64,000 nt of DNA from Actinosynnema sp. ALI-1.44 (GCF_001984155.1 NZ_MTQO01000033.1:124001-188000), one strand, 5' to 3'; counted from the first letter of the stretch, positions 19,521 through 28,187 are shown. The notes: a model not told the origin generated them from the letters alone. Numbers and translations: made by a program.

Positions 19521-19913
19521 TCAGGAGGCGGAGGTGGTGACTTTCCACAGGTAGCCGTCTGGATCGCTGAAGTAGCCGTAGTAGCCGCCCCACCGGGCGG
19601 CGGCCGCCTCCTTGACCACGCTGCCGCCGGCAGCCACGGCGTTGCGTATGGTCTCGTCCACCAGTTCCCTGGAGTCGGGGTTGATGTGGAACGAGGCGCC
19701 GCGGAAGCCCGATCCCTCCGCGGACACGCCGGCGTCGCGTGCCGCTGCCTCCCATTCGTAGAGAGCCAGCTGCGGGGATCCCTCGCCCAGGCTGAACGAG
19801 ACGAAGTTGCGGGTGTCCTTGTCGATCGTGAAGCCGAGGCCCTCGGCGTAGAACTTCTTGGCGCGGGCCAGGTCCTCGACTCCGAGCATGATGGCGCTCA
19901 CCTGCGGTGACAT
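19521..19913 (-). CDS. VOC (glyoxalase/bleomycin-resistance-like) protein
   Basis: The 130-residue protein has the paired beta-alpha-beta-beta-beta units of the VOC superfamily (VEDLARAKKFYAEGLGFTI, YYGYFSDPDGYLWKV). The start at 19913 follows GGAGAGAA. It is 86 bp downstream of a paralogue on the same strand, and a third VOC gene lies 1.6 kb away on the other strand. Members bind a metal in the dimer cleft and either isomerise small molecules or bind drugs. The exact activity cannot be read from the sequence. Confidence 0.85.
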   Translation of the reverse strand: MSPQVSAIMLGVEDLARAKKFYAEGLGFTIDKDTRNFVSFSLGEGSPQLALYEWEAAARDAGVSAEGSGFRGASFHINPDSRELVDETIRNAVAAGGSVVKEAAAARWGGYYGYFSDPDGYLWKVTTSAS

Positions 19914-19999
19914 GGTTCTCTCCTGCTGGTCTCGGTGTGGTTCGGCGTCGGCACTGAACTCGTGTCGACGCCGAACCTCTCGTCGGTGCCGGGGGGTGG

Positions 20000-20413
20000 T
20001 TATTCCGCGTAGGGCTGGTCGGTTCCCTCGGCGCTGTAGCCGAGGCTCCAGATGTAGCCGTCCGGGTCGGCGAAGGAGCCGCCGTACCCGCCCCACGGCA
20101 GGGCACCGGCGGGCTTGAGAACCGTCGCGCCGGCCTTCTCAGCCTCCGCGATGATCTCGTCGACCCGTGCCTCACTACGGACGACGTAGGTGAGAACCAG
20201 ACCGCTGAAGCCGCTGCCCTCGGCGCTGGTGCCCACCTGCTCGGCCAGGCCGTCACGCCGGTAGAAGCCGACAGGCGAGGCGCCGTCCGCTTCGAAGAAC
20301 ACCGAGACGCCGTAGTCGTTCTTGATCTTCCAGCCGAGCCCCTCTGCGTAGAACTTCTTGGCCCGGTCCATGTCCCCGACGGCGAGGAGGATCGAGCTGA
20401 CGTGCGCTTTCAT
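20000..20413 (-). CDS. VOC-family protein, paralogue
   Basis: This 137-residue VOC protein shares AKKFYAEGLGW, AEGSGFSG and FADPDGYIW with the protein encoded just downstream, so the pair looks like a tandem duplication. Its start faces that of an ECF sigma factor gene (20496) across an 82-bp gap, which probably holds the promoters of both. The link with an ECF41-like sigma gene suggests a stress or small-molecule response. The substrate is unknown. Confidence 0.85.
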   Translation of the reverse strand: MKAHVSSILLAVGDMDRAKKFYAEGLGWKIKNDYGVSVFFEADGASPVGFYRRDGLAEQVGTSAEGSGFSGLVLTYVVRSEARVDEIIAEAEKAGATVLKPAGALPWGGYGGSFADPDGYIWSLGYSAEGTDQPYAE

Positions 20414-20495
20414 GCATTGTCTCCTTTGTACTGTCACATCGGCTTGGCGTCGCCGGTCAATCGGTATGACAGGCCCGGACGGAGGAATGTGACCG

Positions 20496-21404
20496 ATGGT
20501 CGAACACGACTGGCTGAGCGAACGGTTCGCCGAGCACCAGGACCGCTTGCGAGCGCTTGCTTACCGGATGCTCCGCTCACCCAGCGACGCCGAGGACGCG
20601 GTGCAGGAGGCGTGGCTGCGGGTCAGCCGCGCCGACACCGACCAGGTGGAGAACCCGGGCGGGTGGCTGACCACGGTCGTCGCCCGGGTCTGCCTGAACA
20701 TGCTCGAAGCACGCCAAACCCGGCGTGAGGAGCCGGCTGGGGCACTGCCACCGGAACCAGCCGCGCCACACCCGAGCACCCACCCAGCCAGCCCGGTTGA
20801 TCCCGAGGACGACGCGCTGCTGGCCGACTCGGTCGGCGTCGCGCTGATGGTGGTGCTGGACACACTGAACCCCGCCGAGCGGCTCGCGTTCGTCCTGCAC
20901 GACATCTTCGCTGTCTCGTTCGGCGAGATCGGCGCCATCATCGACCGCTCCCCAGCGGCGGCCCGGCAACTCGCCAGCCGGGCCCGGCGGCGAGTGCAAG
21001 GAGCAGCCGACGCGTCCGACGCCGCGAGATCCCGGAAACGAGAGGTCGTCGCCGCTTTCCTGGCAGCCTCCCGGAACGGGGACTTCGCCGCCCTGCTCTC
21101 GCTGCTCGATGCGAACGCCGTGCTCGTGGCCGACCCGGCCGCCGTGCGGATGGGTGCGACCGCCGAGGCCCGCGGCGCCGACGCGGTGGCGGCCGTCTTC
21201 GCCGGACGAGCCGAAGCCGCCCGACTCGCCCTGGTCAACGGCGTTCCGGCCGCGGTCTGGGCACACCGCGGCCAACCGCAGGTCGTCTTCGGTTTCACCA
21301 TCACCGACGAGAAGATCACCGGCATCGACCTGCAAGCCGACCCGGACCAGCTCCGTGACCTCGACATCGTCTACCTCGGCACCAGCGACAAGGAGCCGTC
21401 ATGA
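20496..21404 (+). CDS. ECF41-like RNA polymerase sigma factor with SnoaL-like tail
   Basis: The 302-residue product has sigma region 2 (FAEHQDRLRALAYRMLRSPSDAEDAVQEAWLR in part) and region 4 (LNPAERLAFVLHDIFAVSFGEIG, SPAAARQLASRARRR). A C-terminal SnoaL/NTF2-like domain of about 110 residues follows (EVVAAFLAASRNGDFAALLSLL to the end). This is the ECF41/SigJ type, in which the tail replaces a separate anti-sigma factor and tunes activity. ECF41 genes usually sit next to small oxidoreductase, decarboxylase or VOC-type genes, as here with VOC genes on both sides. The likely targets are those neighbours. Confidence 0.9.
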   Translation: MVEHDWLSERFAEHQDRLRALAYRMLRSPSDAEDAVQEAWLRVSRADTDQVENPGGWLTTVVARVCLNMLEARQTRREEPAGALPPEPAAPHPSTHPASPVDPEDDALLADSVGVALMVVLDTLNPAERLAFVLHDIFAVSFGEIGAIIDRSPAAARQLASRARRRVQGAADASDAARSRKREVVAAFLAASRNGDFAALLSLLDANAVLVADPAAVRMGATAEARGADAVAAVFAGRAEAARLALVNGVPAAVWAHRGQPQVVFGFTITDEKITGIDLQADPDQLRDLDIVYLGTSDKEPS

Positions 21405-21475
21405 TCCCGGGGCAGGACGAGATTCTGGGCCGGGCACAGCCCACTCGACCCCATGTGAGAACGGAGCGTGACCGC

Positions 21476-21949
21476 ATGAATTTCAAGCTCTCGTGCTGCA
21501 CGCTCGCCGTCCACGACCTGGACGAGGCCCTCGGCTTCTACCGTGACGTACTCGGCTTCACGGTACGCGAGCACGCCGGATTCGCGGAGACGCGGTGGGT
21601 GAGCATCAGCCCACCGTCCCAGCCGGACATGCAGATCGTCCTCGCACCACCCGACATGCACCACGGAGCCTCACCAGCAGACCGACATGCGATCGAAGAC
21701 CTCATAGCCAAAGGACTGCTGGGCAGACTCGTCTTCGAGACCGACAACTGCGACGCCACCTTCGAGCGCATCGAGGCCACCGGCGCCGAGGTGATGCAAG
21801 AACCCATCAACCACCCCGACGGCGTCCGCGACTGCGCCTTCCTCGACCCCTCCGGAAACGTGCTGCGCTTCACCAACCCCACAACCAACAGACCCGACAC
21901 CCGCCTCACGGCAAGCACACCCCGCCAGACACCACCAAGCACTGAATGA
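21476..21949 (+). CDS. VOC-family protein
   Basis: The 157-residue product carries a VOC fold (LAVHDLDEALGFYRDVLGFTV, AFLDPSGNVLRF) and a polar Thr/Pro-rich C-terminal tail. It starts at ATG 21476, 71 bp after the ECF41-like gene on the same strand, so it is probably in the same operon and under the same control. It is not closely similar to the two VOC paralogues on the other strand. Confidence 0.85.
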   Translation: MNFKLSCCTLAVHDLDEALGFYRDVLGFTVREHAGFAETRWVSISPPSQPDMQIVLAPPDMHHGASPADRHAIEDLIAKGLLGRLVFETDNCDATFERIEATGAEVMQEPINHPDGVRDCAFLDPSGNVLRFTNPTTNRPDTRLTASTPRQTPPSTE

Positions 21950-22073
21950 CGGCCAAGCCGCCGCGCTGCCACACCGAGCAACAACCGGCCACCGCAACCG
22001 TGCATCGACCGCGGCGAGACAAGCCAGCCAGCCGGATCACCGACCACGGCGTGGATCTGGTGCCTGGTTGCGC

Positions 22074-23408
22074 TCAGCCTCGATCGACGAGTGCCTTCTC
22101 GACCTTCGTGGCCATCTCGGTGATTTCCGCGGGAGTGATGACCAGTGGTGGCAGCAGGCGCAGTACGGCGCTGTGGCGACCGCCGCTCTCGATCAGGAGC
22201 CCGTGGTCGAGGCAACGGCGTTTGATGGCCCTGGCCCGGTTTCCGTCGGCGGGCCGGGAACCAAGGGCGTCGGCCGGGCCGTCGGGGTCGACGATCTCCA
22301 TGCCCCACATCAGTCCCCGGCCGCGGATGTCGCCGATCTCCGGGTGCTCGCCTGCGAGCGAGGTCAGTGCCTCCTCGATCAGACGTCCCTTGGCTTCGGC
22401 TTGGTCGGCCAGGCCCTCCGCGGTGATCACGTCCATCGTCGCGGCACCGGCGACCATCGCCACCTGGTTGCCGCGGAACGTGCCCGCGTGCGCGCCGGGC
22501 GTCCACGTGTCGTAGCGGGAGTGGTAGACGAGTACTGCCAGCGGATAGCCACCACCGACCGCTTTGGACAGGAGCACAGCGTCTGGTTCGATGCCCGCGG
22601 CCTCGAACGCGAACATCGTTCCGGTGCGGCCGAGCCCGGTCTGTATCTCGTCGCACACCAGCGGGATATCCAGTGCGGACGTGATTTCCCGCAGGCCACG
22701 CAACCACTCCGGCGGCGCCGGGACGACACCGCCTTCGCCCTGCACCGGCTCCACGATGATCGCGGCCGGTGTGCTGATGCCGCTTTCGGGGTCGGTGAGA
22801 ACCCGTTCGATGTAGCGCAGGCCCACGCGTGCGCCCTCATCGCCACCAATACCGAACGCGCAGCGGTAGCTGTACGGATAGGGCAGGAAGTGCACGTCCG
22901 GCATGAGCGACGCGACGCGGTGCTTGGCGGCCAGGTTGCCGGTGAGACTTAGCGCACCCGATGTCATGCCGTGGTAGGCACCGTGGAACGCCAGCACGGT
23001 ACGCCGGCCTGTCGCCGTCTTGAACAGTTTCACCGCCGCTTCGACGGCGTCCGCTCCGGTCGGTCCGCAGAAGTGCGTTTTCGCGTGTGCCGCGAAGTCC
23101 GGCGGCAACACGCCGTAGAGCGACCGCAGGAACTCGTACTTGGCTGGTGTGGTGAGGTCCAGCGCCTGCTGCACTTGTCCGGAGTCGAGGAATTCCCGCA
23201 CCCGCGCCGCCACGGCGGCATGGTTGTGACCAAGGGCAAGCGTTCCCGCGGCGGACAGGCAGTCCAGGTACTGGCGGCCCTCCGTGTCGGTCAGCCTGGC
23301 CGCGTCGCCTGCCGTGAACACTCGGTCGATCACAGCGGCGTACGTGCGCGCGTTGGATTCCTTGTCCCGTACGAAGGTGTAGACGTCGTCCACAATGGTC
23401 GTGTTCAT
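22074..23408 (-). CDS. Class III aminotransferase, diaminobutyrate-2-oxoglutarate type
   Basis: This 444-residue PLP enzyme has the substrate and cofactor signature of L-2,4-diaminobutyrate (Dab) aminotransferases: FCGPTGADAVEAAVKLFKTA, FHGAYHGMTSGALS, EPVQGEGGVV, CDEIQTGLGRTG and the PLP lysine in LLSKAVGGGYPL. The family makes Dab from aspartate semialdehyde and glutamate, as EctB does in ectoine synthesis. No ectA or ectC is nearby, so Dab is more likely a building block or cyanation/carbamoylation substrate here. Its ATG overlaps the hypF stop by 4 nt, making it the last gene of a four-gene coupled operon. The NRPS A2 code has acidic residues that would suit a diamino acid such as Dab. 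Confidence 0.85.
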   Translation of the reverse strand: MNTTIVDDVYTFVRDKESNARTYAAVIDRVFTAGDAARLTDTEGRQYLDCLSAAGTLALGHNHAAVAARVREFLDSGQVQQALDLTTPAKYEFLRSLYGVLPPDFAAHAKTHFCGPTGADAVEAAVKLFKTATGRRTVLAFHGAYHGMTSGALSLTGNLAAKHRVASLMPDVHFLPYPYSYRCAFGIGGDEGARVGLRYIERVLTDPESGISTPAAIIVEPVQGEGGVVPAPPEWLRGLREITSALDIPLVCDEIQTGLGRTGTMFAFEAAGIEPDAVLLSKAVGGGYPLAVLVYHSRYDTWTPGAHAGTFRGNQVAMVAGAATMDVITAEGLADQAEAKGRLIEEALTSLAGEHPEIGDIRGRGLMWGMEIVDPDGPADALGSRPADGNRARAIKRRCLDHGLLIESGGRHSAVLRLLPPLVITPAEITEMATKVEKALVDRG

Positions 23409-25705
23409 CGGTGGTCCTCACGTGCGAGGCGGGTGTCGGCGACCACGATCTGGCCGAGCGCGATCCCTCCGTCGTTGGCGGGCACCTGGCGGTGGCAGTA
23501 GGCGTCGATCCCGTCCACTGCCAGGCCGGTCAAGCAGTTGATCAGCAGGAACTCGTTCAGGAACACACCGCCGGACAACACGACCTGGCGTACGCCGGTC
23601 GTCTCGGCGATGTGACGGCAGCGGTCGCGGACCATCGTGACGACGGCCGTGTGGAACCGCCTGCTGATCGCCGGCACGGCGACGCCCGTTGCCAGGTCAC
23701 GGGCGATGGCCCTGACCACCGGCCGGGGATCGACTTCGCCATCGGCGAACTCGAACGCGTAACCGGGTTCCAGTGCGAGGTCACGGGCCAGCAGGCCTTC
23801 CAGTTCGATCGGGCCCTGTGCCTCGTATTCGGCTCGCCCGCACAAGCCCACCAGCGCCGCGACACCGTCGAACAGCCTGCCCATGCTGGCCACGGAGGGC
23901 GAGTTCAGTCCGCGTAGTGCCATTGTGGTGAACACGTGCCGTTCATCCGGGGTCAGGGTGGCCAGCGCGGGGAAGGCGTCGACCGCGGCGTCGCCCATGG
24001 CGTCCAGAGCAAGCGCCAGTCCGGTGCGGATCGGCTCCCGCACCGCCTTGTCGCCGCCGATCAGTGGCACGTAACGCAAGTGGGCGACCCGGTCGGCGTC
24101 GGCGTAGTCGCCGAGGAGGAACTCGCCACCCCAGATGGTGTCGTCCGTGCCGTATCCGGCACCGTCGAACACCACGCCGAGTGTCCGGCCGTGCAACTGG
24201 TTCTCCGCCATACAGGCGGCCATATGTGCGTGATGGTGTTGCACGTGCACGATTCGACCGTTCCCGGCTGCACGGACGGAACGGAACTGCGGGTGCAGGT
24301 CGTAGGCGCCGACCTCGGGTGACAGGTCGTACAGCCCGGCGATGTGCTCGGCGGCCTTGCGGTGTGATTCGAAGGTGTCGTCGTTCTTCAGGTCGCCGAT
24401 GTGCTGGCTCAGGTGCACTCTGGTGCCGGACGACAGCGCGACTGTGGTTTTCAGCTCGGCGCCGTAGGCGACCAACGGCGCGATCGGGCGGCCCAGCTCG
24501 ACCGGGTAGGGCGCGTAACCGCGGGCGCGCCGGAAGAAGGTGAGCAGTGGCGACGGCAGTTCCGGGTGCGTCGAGCACCTGACCACCGAGTCGTCGACGC
24601 GGATCTCGATGTCGCGGTCGTGGTAGAGGATCACGTCAGCGATCTCGAACAGTTGCGATAGCGCCTCATCGTTGCGATACGCGATCGGGTAGCCGGAGAT
24701 GTTGCCACTGGTCATGACAAGCGTGTCCAAGCCCGGCTCGTCCAGCAGCAGGTGGTGGTGCGGCGCCGACGGCAGCATCACGCCGAGATTGGGGTTGCGC
24801 GGCGCGATGTTCTCCGGCAGCGAGCCGGGCTGCTTGCGCGCCAACAGGATCGGGCGAGCGGGTGACGCGAGCAGGTCCGCCTCGGCATCGGACAGCACGA
24901 CGAGCCTGTGCGCGGTCGTCATGTCCGCTGCCATCACCGCGAACGGCTTCCAGTCTCGCCTCTTGCGTTTGCGCAGCAACGCAACCGAGTCGGCGTTTGT
25001 GGCGTCCACCGCCAGGTGGAAGCCGCCGACGCTCTTGATCGCCGCGATCTGCCCGGCTGCCAACGCCGAGGCACAGCGGCTCAGCGCGTCGTCGCCCTCG
25101 GCCGTTGCTCCCTCGGCGTCGGCCAGCAGCAACCGCGGCCCGCAATCCGGGCACGCGTTGGGCTGCGCGTGATAACGCCGGTCGGCGGGGTCCACGTACT
25201 CACTGGCGCACTGGTCGCACATCACGAAGCCGGACATCGTGGTGTGCGACCGGTCGTAGGGCAGCGCCTGCACGATGGAGTACCGGGGACCGCAGTTGGT
25301 GCAGTTGATGAACGGATACCGGTGACGCCGGTCGGCCGGATCGCGCAATTCGGCCAGACAGTCCGCGCACACGTGCGTGTCGGTCGGCACCAGGGCGGTC
25401 CGTTCACCACCCTGGTCACTGTGAACGATCGAGAACCCGGCACCGACGTCACCCGGCGGCATCCTGGTCGCCGTGACCTCGTGCACGCGGGCCAGCTCCG
25501 GGGCCTCGCTCGCCAACTCGGCGGCGAACCGTTCCAGCACGGCCAGGGGCCCGCTCGCCTCGATCAACACTCCACCCGGATCGTTGCGAACCCAGCCGGA
25601 CAGGCCGTACCGGCGCGCGTGCCGGTACACGAACGGCCGGTAGCCCACGCCTTGCACGACACCGGTGACCCTGATCTGCCAACGCTGCGTTGCCGTGTCG
25701 TCCAC
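23405..25705 (-). CDS. hypF: HypF-like carbamoyltransferase, full length, outside a hydrogenase locus
   Basis: The 766-residue product has the complete HypF order. An acylphosphatase domain comes first (VTGVVQGVGYRPFVYRHARR). Two zinc-finger blocks follow (CADC, CTNCG, CDQC, CPDCG). A YrdC-like domain comes next (KRKRRDWKPFAVM), then a Kae1-like carbamoyltransferase domain with metal-binding HHHAHMAACMAEN and FDGAGYGTDDTIWGGEF. HypF takes the carbamoyl group of carbamoyl phosphate through carbamoyl-AMP and loads it onto the C-terminal Cys of HypE. GTG 25705 begins 2 nt after the hypE stop, and the stop overlaps the aminotransferase start. No hydrogenase subunit and no hypA, B, C or D lies in the window, so a role in metabolite cyanation or carbamoylation is possible. 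Confidence 0.9.
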   Translation of the reverse strand: MDDTATQRWQIRVTGVVQGVGYRPFVYRHARRYGLSGWVRNDPGGVLIEASGPLAVLERFAAELASEAPELARVHEVTATRMPPGDVGAGFSIVHSDQGGERTALVPTDTHVCADCLAELRDPADRRHRYPFINCTNCGPRYSIVQALPYDRSHTTMSGFVMCDQCASEYVDPADRRYHAQPNACPDCGPRLLLADAEGATAEGDDALSRCASALAAGQIAAIKSVGGFHLAVDATNADSVALLRKRKRRDWKPFAVMAADMTTAHRLVVLSDAEADLLASPARPILLARKQPGSLPENIAPRNPNLGVMLPSAPHHHLLLDEPGLDTLVMTSGNISGYPIAYRNDEALSQLFEIADVILYHDRDIEIRVDDSVVRCSTHPELPSPLLTFFRRARGYAPYPVELGRPIAPLVAYGAELKTTVALSSGTRVHLSQHIGDLKNDDTFESHRKAAEHIAGLYDLSPEVGAYDLHPQFRSVRAAGNGRIVHVQHHHAHMAACMAENQLHGRTLGVVFDGAGYGTDDTIWGGEFLLGDYADADRVAHLRYVPLIGGDKAVREPIRTGLALALDAMGDAAVDAFPALATLTPDERHVFTTMALRGLNSPSVASMGRLFDGVAALVGLCGRAEYEAQGPIELEGLLARDLALEPGYAFEFADGEVDPRPVVRAIARDLATGVAVPAISRRFHTAVVTMVRDRCRHIAETTGVRQVVLSGGVFLNEFLLINCLTGLAVDGIDAYCHRQVPANDGGIALGQIVVADTRLAREDHR

Positions 25706-25707
25706 GG

Positions 25708-26742
25708 TCAGCACAGCCTGGGCAGTTCGGCGCCGACCAGTTCCTCCAGTACCGACTCCCGCCCGTCCCCGTCCCGCAGGAGGACGTCGGTGCCGGGACG
25801 GTCGGTGACAGTGCCGATCACCGCGGCGTTCACGCCGTAGGGATGGTTCCGCAGCGCCGTCAGGACATCGGCCTCCGCGGCCGGGGAGACGAACAGTGCG
25901 AGACACCCTTCGTTGGCGCAGTGGAGCGGGTTGATCCCGAGCATGTCCGCCGCCATCGCGGTCTCCGTCTGGATGGGCAATGCGGGCAGGTCGACGGTGA
26001 CGACACGGCACAGCCGGGTCGCGTACTCGTGCAGCACGGCTGACAGGCCGCCTCGGGTCACGTCCCGCATCGAGCGGACCGATCCCGCGGGCGCCTTGGC
26101 GAAGACGTCGTCGATCAGGCCGTTCAACGGCGCGCAGTCGCTGAGGACGCGCTGTTCGAAGCCGAGACCTTCCCGGATGGACAACAGGTGCACGGTGTGG
26201 TTTCCGATGTGGCCGGACAGGATGACGCTGTCGCCGGGCTGGACGGCGTCCATCCGCAGCGGGTCGCGGCGGAACGCCCCGATACCGGCCGTGTTGACGT
26301 AAAGACCGTCGGCCTCACCGGCGCGCACGACCTTGGTGTCGCCGCCGACGATCAGCACACCGGCCTCGATCGCGGTGTCCCGGATCGACTCCAGCGCCCG
26401 CACCAGCCACTTGATCGGCAGCCCGGTTTCCAGGATCAGGCCCAGTGTCAGGTACATCGGCGTCGCGCCGGACACGGCGAGGTCGTTGACGGTACCGCAG
26501 ACCGCGATCTTGCCGATGTCGCCGTTGCCGAAGAACGGCGGGTCGACGACGAAGCTGTCGGTCGTCATCGCGATCCGGTTGCCCGGCACGGTCAAGGTCG
26601 CGCTGTCCTCCATCTCACCGACATACGCCTCGCCGAGGGTGTCCGCGATGAGCCGCACCAGTTCCTGGCTGAGCGCGGCGCCAGTGCCGTGATCGAGCAG
26701 GACGCGTCCGTCGAGGTCGGTTGCTTTCGCCACGGTGGTCAC
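25708..26742 (-). CDS. hypE: HypE-like carbamoyl dehydratase with C-terminal Cys
   Basis: The 344-residue protein has the HypE/PurM-like ATP-binding core (DSFVVDPPFFGNGDIGKIAV, GTVNDLAVSGATP, GGDTKVV, MRDVTRGG). It ends in LPRLC, close to the canonical PRIC tail whose cysteine is carbamoylated by HypF and then dehydrated by ATP to a thiocyanate. Keeping this terminal Cys argues that the cyanide-forming chemistry is intact. GTG 26742 overlaps the hydrolase stop by 4 nt and hypF follows after 2 nt. In hydrogenase maturation the cyano group passes to HypCD; neither partner is here. Either distant HypCD genes exist elsewhere in the genome or the acceptor is different. Confidence 0.9.
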   Translation of the reverse strand: MTTVAKATDLDGRVLLDHGTGAALSQELVRLIADTLGEAYVGEMEDSATLTVPGNRIAMTTDSFVVDPPFFGNGDIGKIAVCGTVNDLAVSGATPMYLTLGLILETGLPIKWLVRALESIRDTAIEAGVLIVGGDTKVVRAGEADGLYVNTAGIGAFRRDPLRMDAVQPGDSVILSGHIGNHTVHLLSIREGLGFEQRVLSDCAPLNGLIDDVFAKAPAGSVRSMRDVTRGGLSAVLHEYATRLCRVVTVDLPALPIQTETAMAADMLGINPLHCANEGCLALFVSPAAEADVLTALRNHPYGVNAAVIGTVTDRPGTDVLLRDGDGRESVLEELVGAELPRLC

Positions 26743-27341
26743 GGTGTCTTGATCTCGCGACGCGGCAGGACGCCCTGGCTGTCCAGGACGCTCAGGATCT
26801 CCGTCGAGTCGGCCACGGTGGCGCAGTAACCGGCCAGCCACTCCAGCGCTCGGTCGCGATCCTCGGTCCGGGCCGACACCACGCAGTCACGCGGCACCCA
26901 GACGTTGTAGCCACGGAAGAACGCGTCGGCCGCCGTGGTCTGCACGCAGATCTGAGTCTGCATGCCGGTGATCACGACGGTCTCCACGCCGCGTTCCTGC
27001 AACCGCGTGTGCAGGTCCGTCTCGTAGAAGCCGCTGTCCTTGTTCTTCTCCAGCACGACATCCCGCGGATCGAGGAACGCCTCGATGATCTCGGCCCCGC
27101 GCGTTCCCCGCTCGACCGGCAGGTGTCCGTCGTAGCGCTCGGCGTTCGGATCGTCGGGCAGGTTCACCAGTTGGAGGTGCACGACGGAGTGCCCACGACG
27201 GCGCATTTCGGCGAGGAACCGGGTGAAATGCGGTGTCGCCGCGTCGACGGCGGCGATCCGTTCCGGATTCTTCTGCACGAGGTCGTACTGGAGGTCGTTC
27301 GTAAGTACCGCGACTGTGGACACAGGTTGCTCCCCGGTCAT
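26739..27341 (-). CDS. Isochorismatase-like cysteine hydrolase
   Basis: The 200-residue product has the isochorismatase/nicotinamidase fold and its catalytic triad: Asp in TNDLQYD near the N-terminus, Lys in LEKNKDSGFYETDL, and Cys in GMQTQICVQTTA. Members hydrolyse amides, N-carbamoyl groups (as in N-carbamoylsarcosine amidase) or vinyl ethers. It is the promoter-proximal gene of the hydrolase-hypE-hypF-aminotransferase operon, and its stop overlaps the hypE start (GTGA). It could trim or release a carbamoylated product or recycle a by-product. The substrate is not predictable. Confidence 0.85.
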   Translation of the reverse strand: MTGEQPVSTVAVLTNDLQYDLVQKNPERIAAVDAATPHFTRFLAEMRRRGHSVVHLQLVNLPDDPNAERYDGHLPVERGTRGAEIIEAFLDPRDVVLEKNKDSGFYETDLHTRLQERGVETVVITGMQTQICVQTTAADAFFRGYNVWVPRDCVVSARTEDRDRALEWLAGYCATVADSTEILSVLDSQGVLPRREIKTP

Positions 27342-27560
27342 TTCCCCTGGAATTCCAACAGTCGGATGCTAGCCGCCGAAGGTATCTGTCAAACAACTCC
27401 CGACCTGCGGGATGACATGATCACGCCATGTTTCATCCGCTCGGCACGGAAATCTTCCCTCCCCGGCAACGATGTTGCAGGCAATTCCATCGGCGAACTC
27501 CCGGCCAGCTGATATTTTCGCTTTCAAAGGTGTTTCTGCTCAATGGAGGAAATGTACTTC

Positions 27561-28187
27561 ATGGCCGTCGTGCACCAGGTTTCCCTCAAACCGGGCAAAC
27601 TGGAACTGCTCACCGCGTGGCTCCCCTCCCGGCCGTGGTACCGGGGTGGTGAACCGAAGTTGGCCAGGGCGGGCGGCTTCCGGCTCGACGACCCGCGGGG
27701 CGAGGTCGGGATCGAGTTCATGGTGGTCGCCGACACATCCGGCGACAGCGTGACCGTCTACCTGCTGCCGCTCACCTACCGAGGCGCTGCGCTCGATGGA
27801 GCGGACCACGCACTGGTGGGCACGACGGACCACGAGACACTCGGGCGTCGCTGGGTCTACGACGGTTGCCACGACCCGGTTCTGGTGGCCCAGTTGCTCG
27901 CCCTGATCCAGGGCGAGGCGCAGGCTCAGGACCAGGACGTCAGCGACACCCCCGACCGCGAGGTCGTCTGCTCGCACACCGGCGGCCGCATATCCACAGA
28001 CCTCGCCGCCACCGACAACCAAGAGGGCACCGAGCTACGCGCAGCGGATGGCACGCTTCTCCAGGTGTGCCGAGTCCTGCGGCCCACCCTGGATTCGCAG
28101 GGAGCCACCGGGCACGTCTCCACCTCATGGCAACTGCCGAACGGCACCCGCGTTTGGGGACTGCTCGCAGTGCTGCGCGCGCCGTGA
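27561..28187 (+). CDS. Maltokinase N-terminal cap-like protein, stand-alone
   Basis: This 208-residue product matches the N-terminal cap domain of actinobacterial maltokinases (LKPGKLELLTAWLPSRPWYRGG, GFRLDDPRGEVGIEFMVV, LTYRGAALDGADHALVGTT, RRWVYDGCHDP). It lacks the kinase catalytic part. ATG 27561 has GGAGGAAA about 9 nt upstream. Stand-alone cap-like proteins occur in actinomycetes, are often mis-annotated as glucan enzymes, and have no known activity. It is divergent from the HypEF operon, sharing a 219-bp promoter region, which may mean shared control. Confidence 0.75.
   Translation: MAVVHQVSLKPGKLELLTAWLPSRPWYRGGEPKLARAGGFRLDDPRGEVGIEFMVVADTSGDSVTVYLLPLTYRGAALDGADHALVGTTDHETLGRRWVYDGCHDPVLVAQLLALIQGEAQAQDQDVSDTPDREVVCSHTGGRISTDLAATDNQEGTELRAADGTLLQVCRVLRPTLDSQGATGHVSTSWQLPNGTRVWGLLAVLRAP

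Noticed and set aside
22074-23408. Ectoine biosynthesis locus based on the EctB-like aminotransferase
   Set aside because: No ectA, ectC or ectD gene is present and the gene is coupled to hypF instead.
23405-26742. Reading HypEF as evidence of a hydrogenase cluster
   Set aside because: No hydrogenase structural gene, protease or hypABCD gene occurs within the window, and the operon partners belong to amino-acid metabolism.
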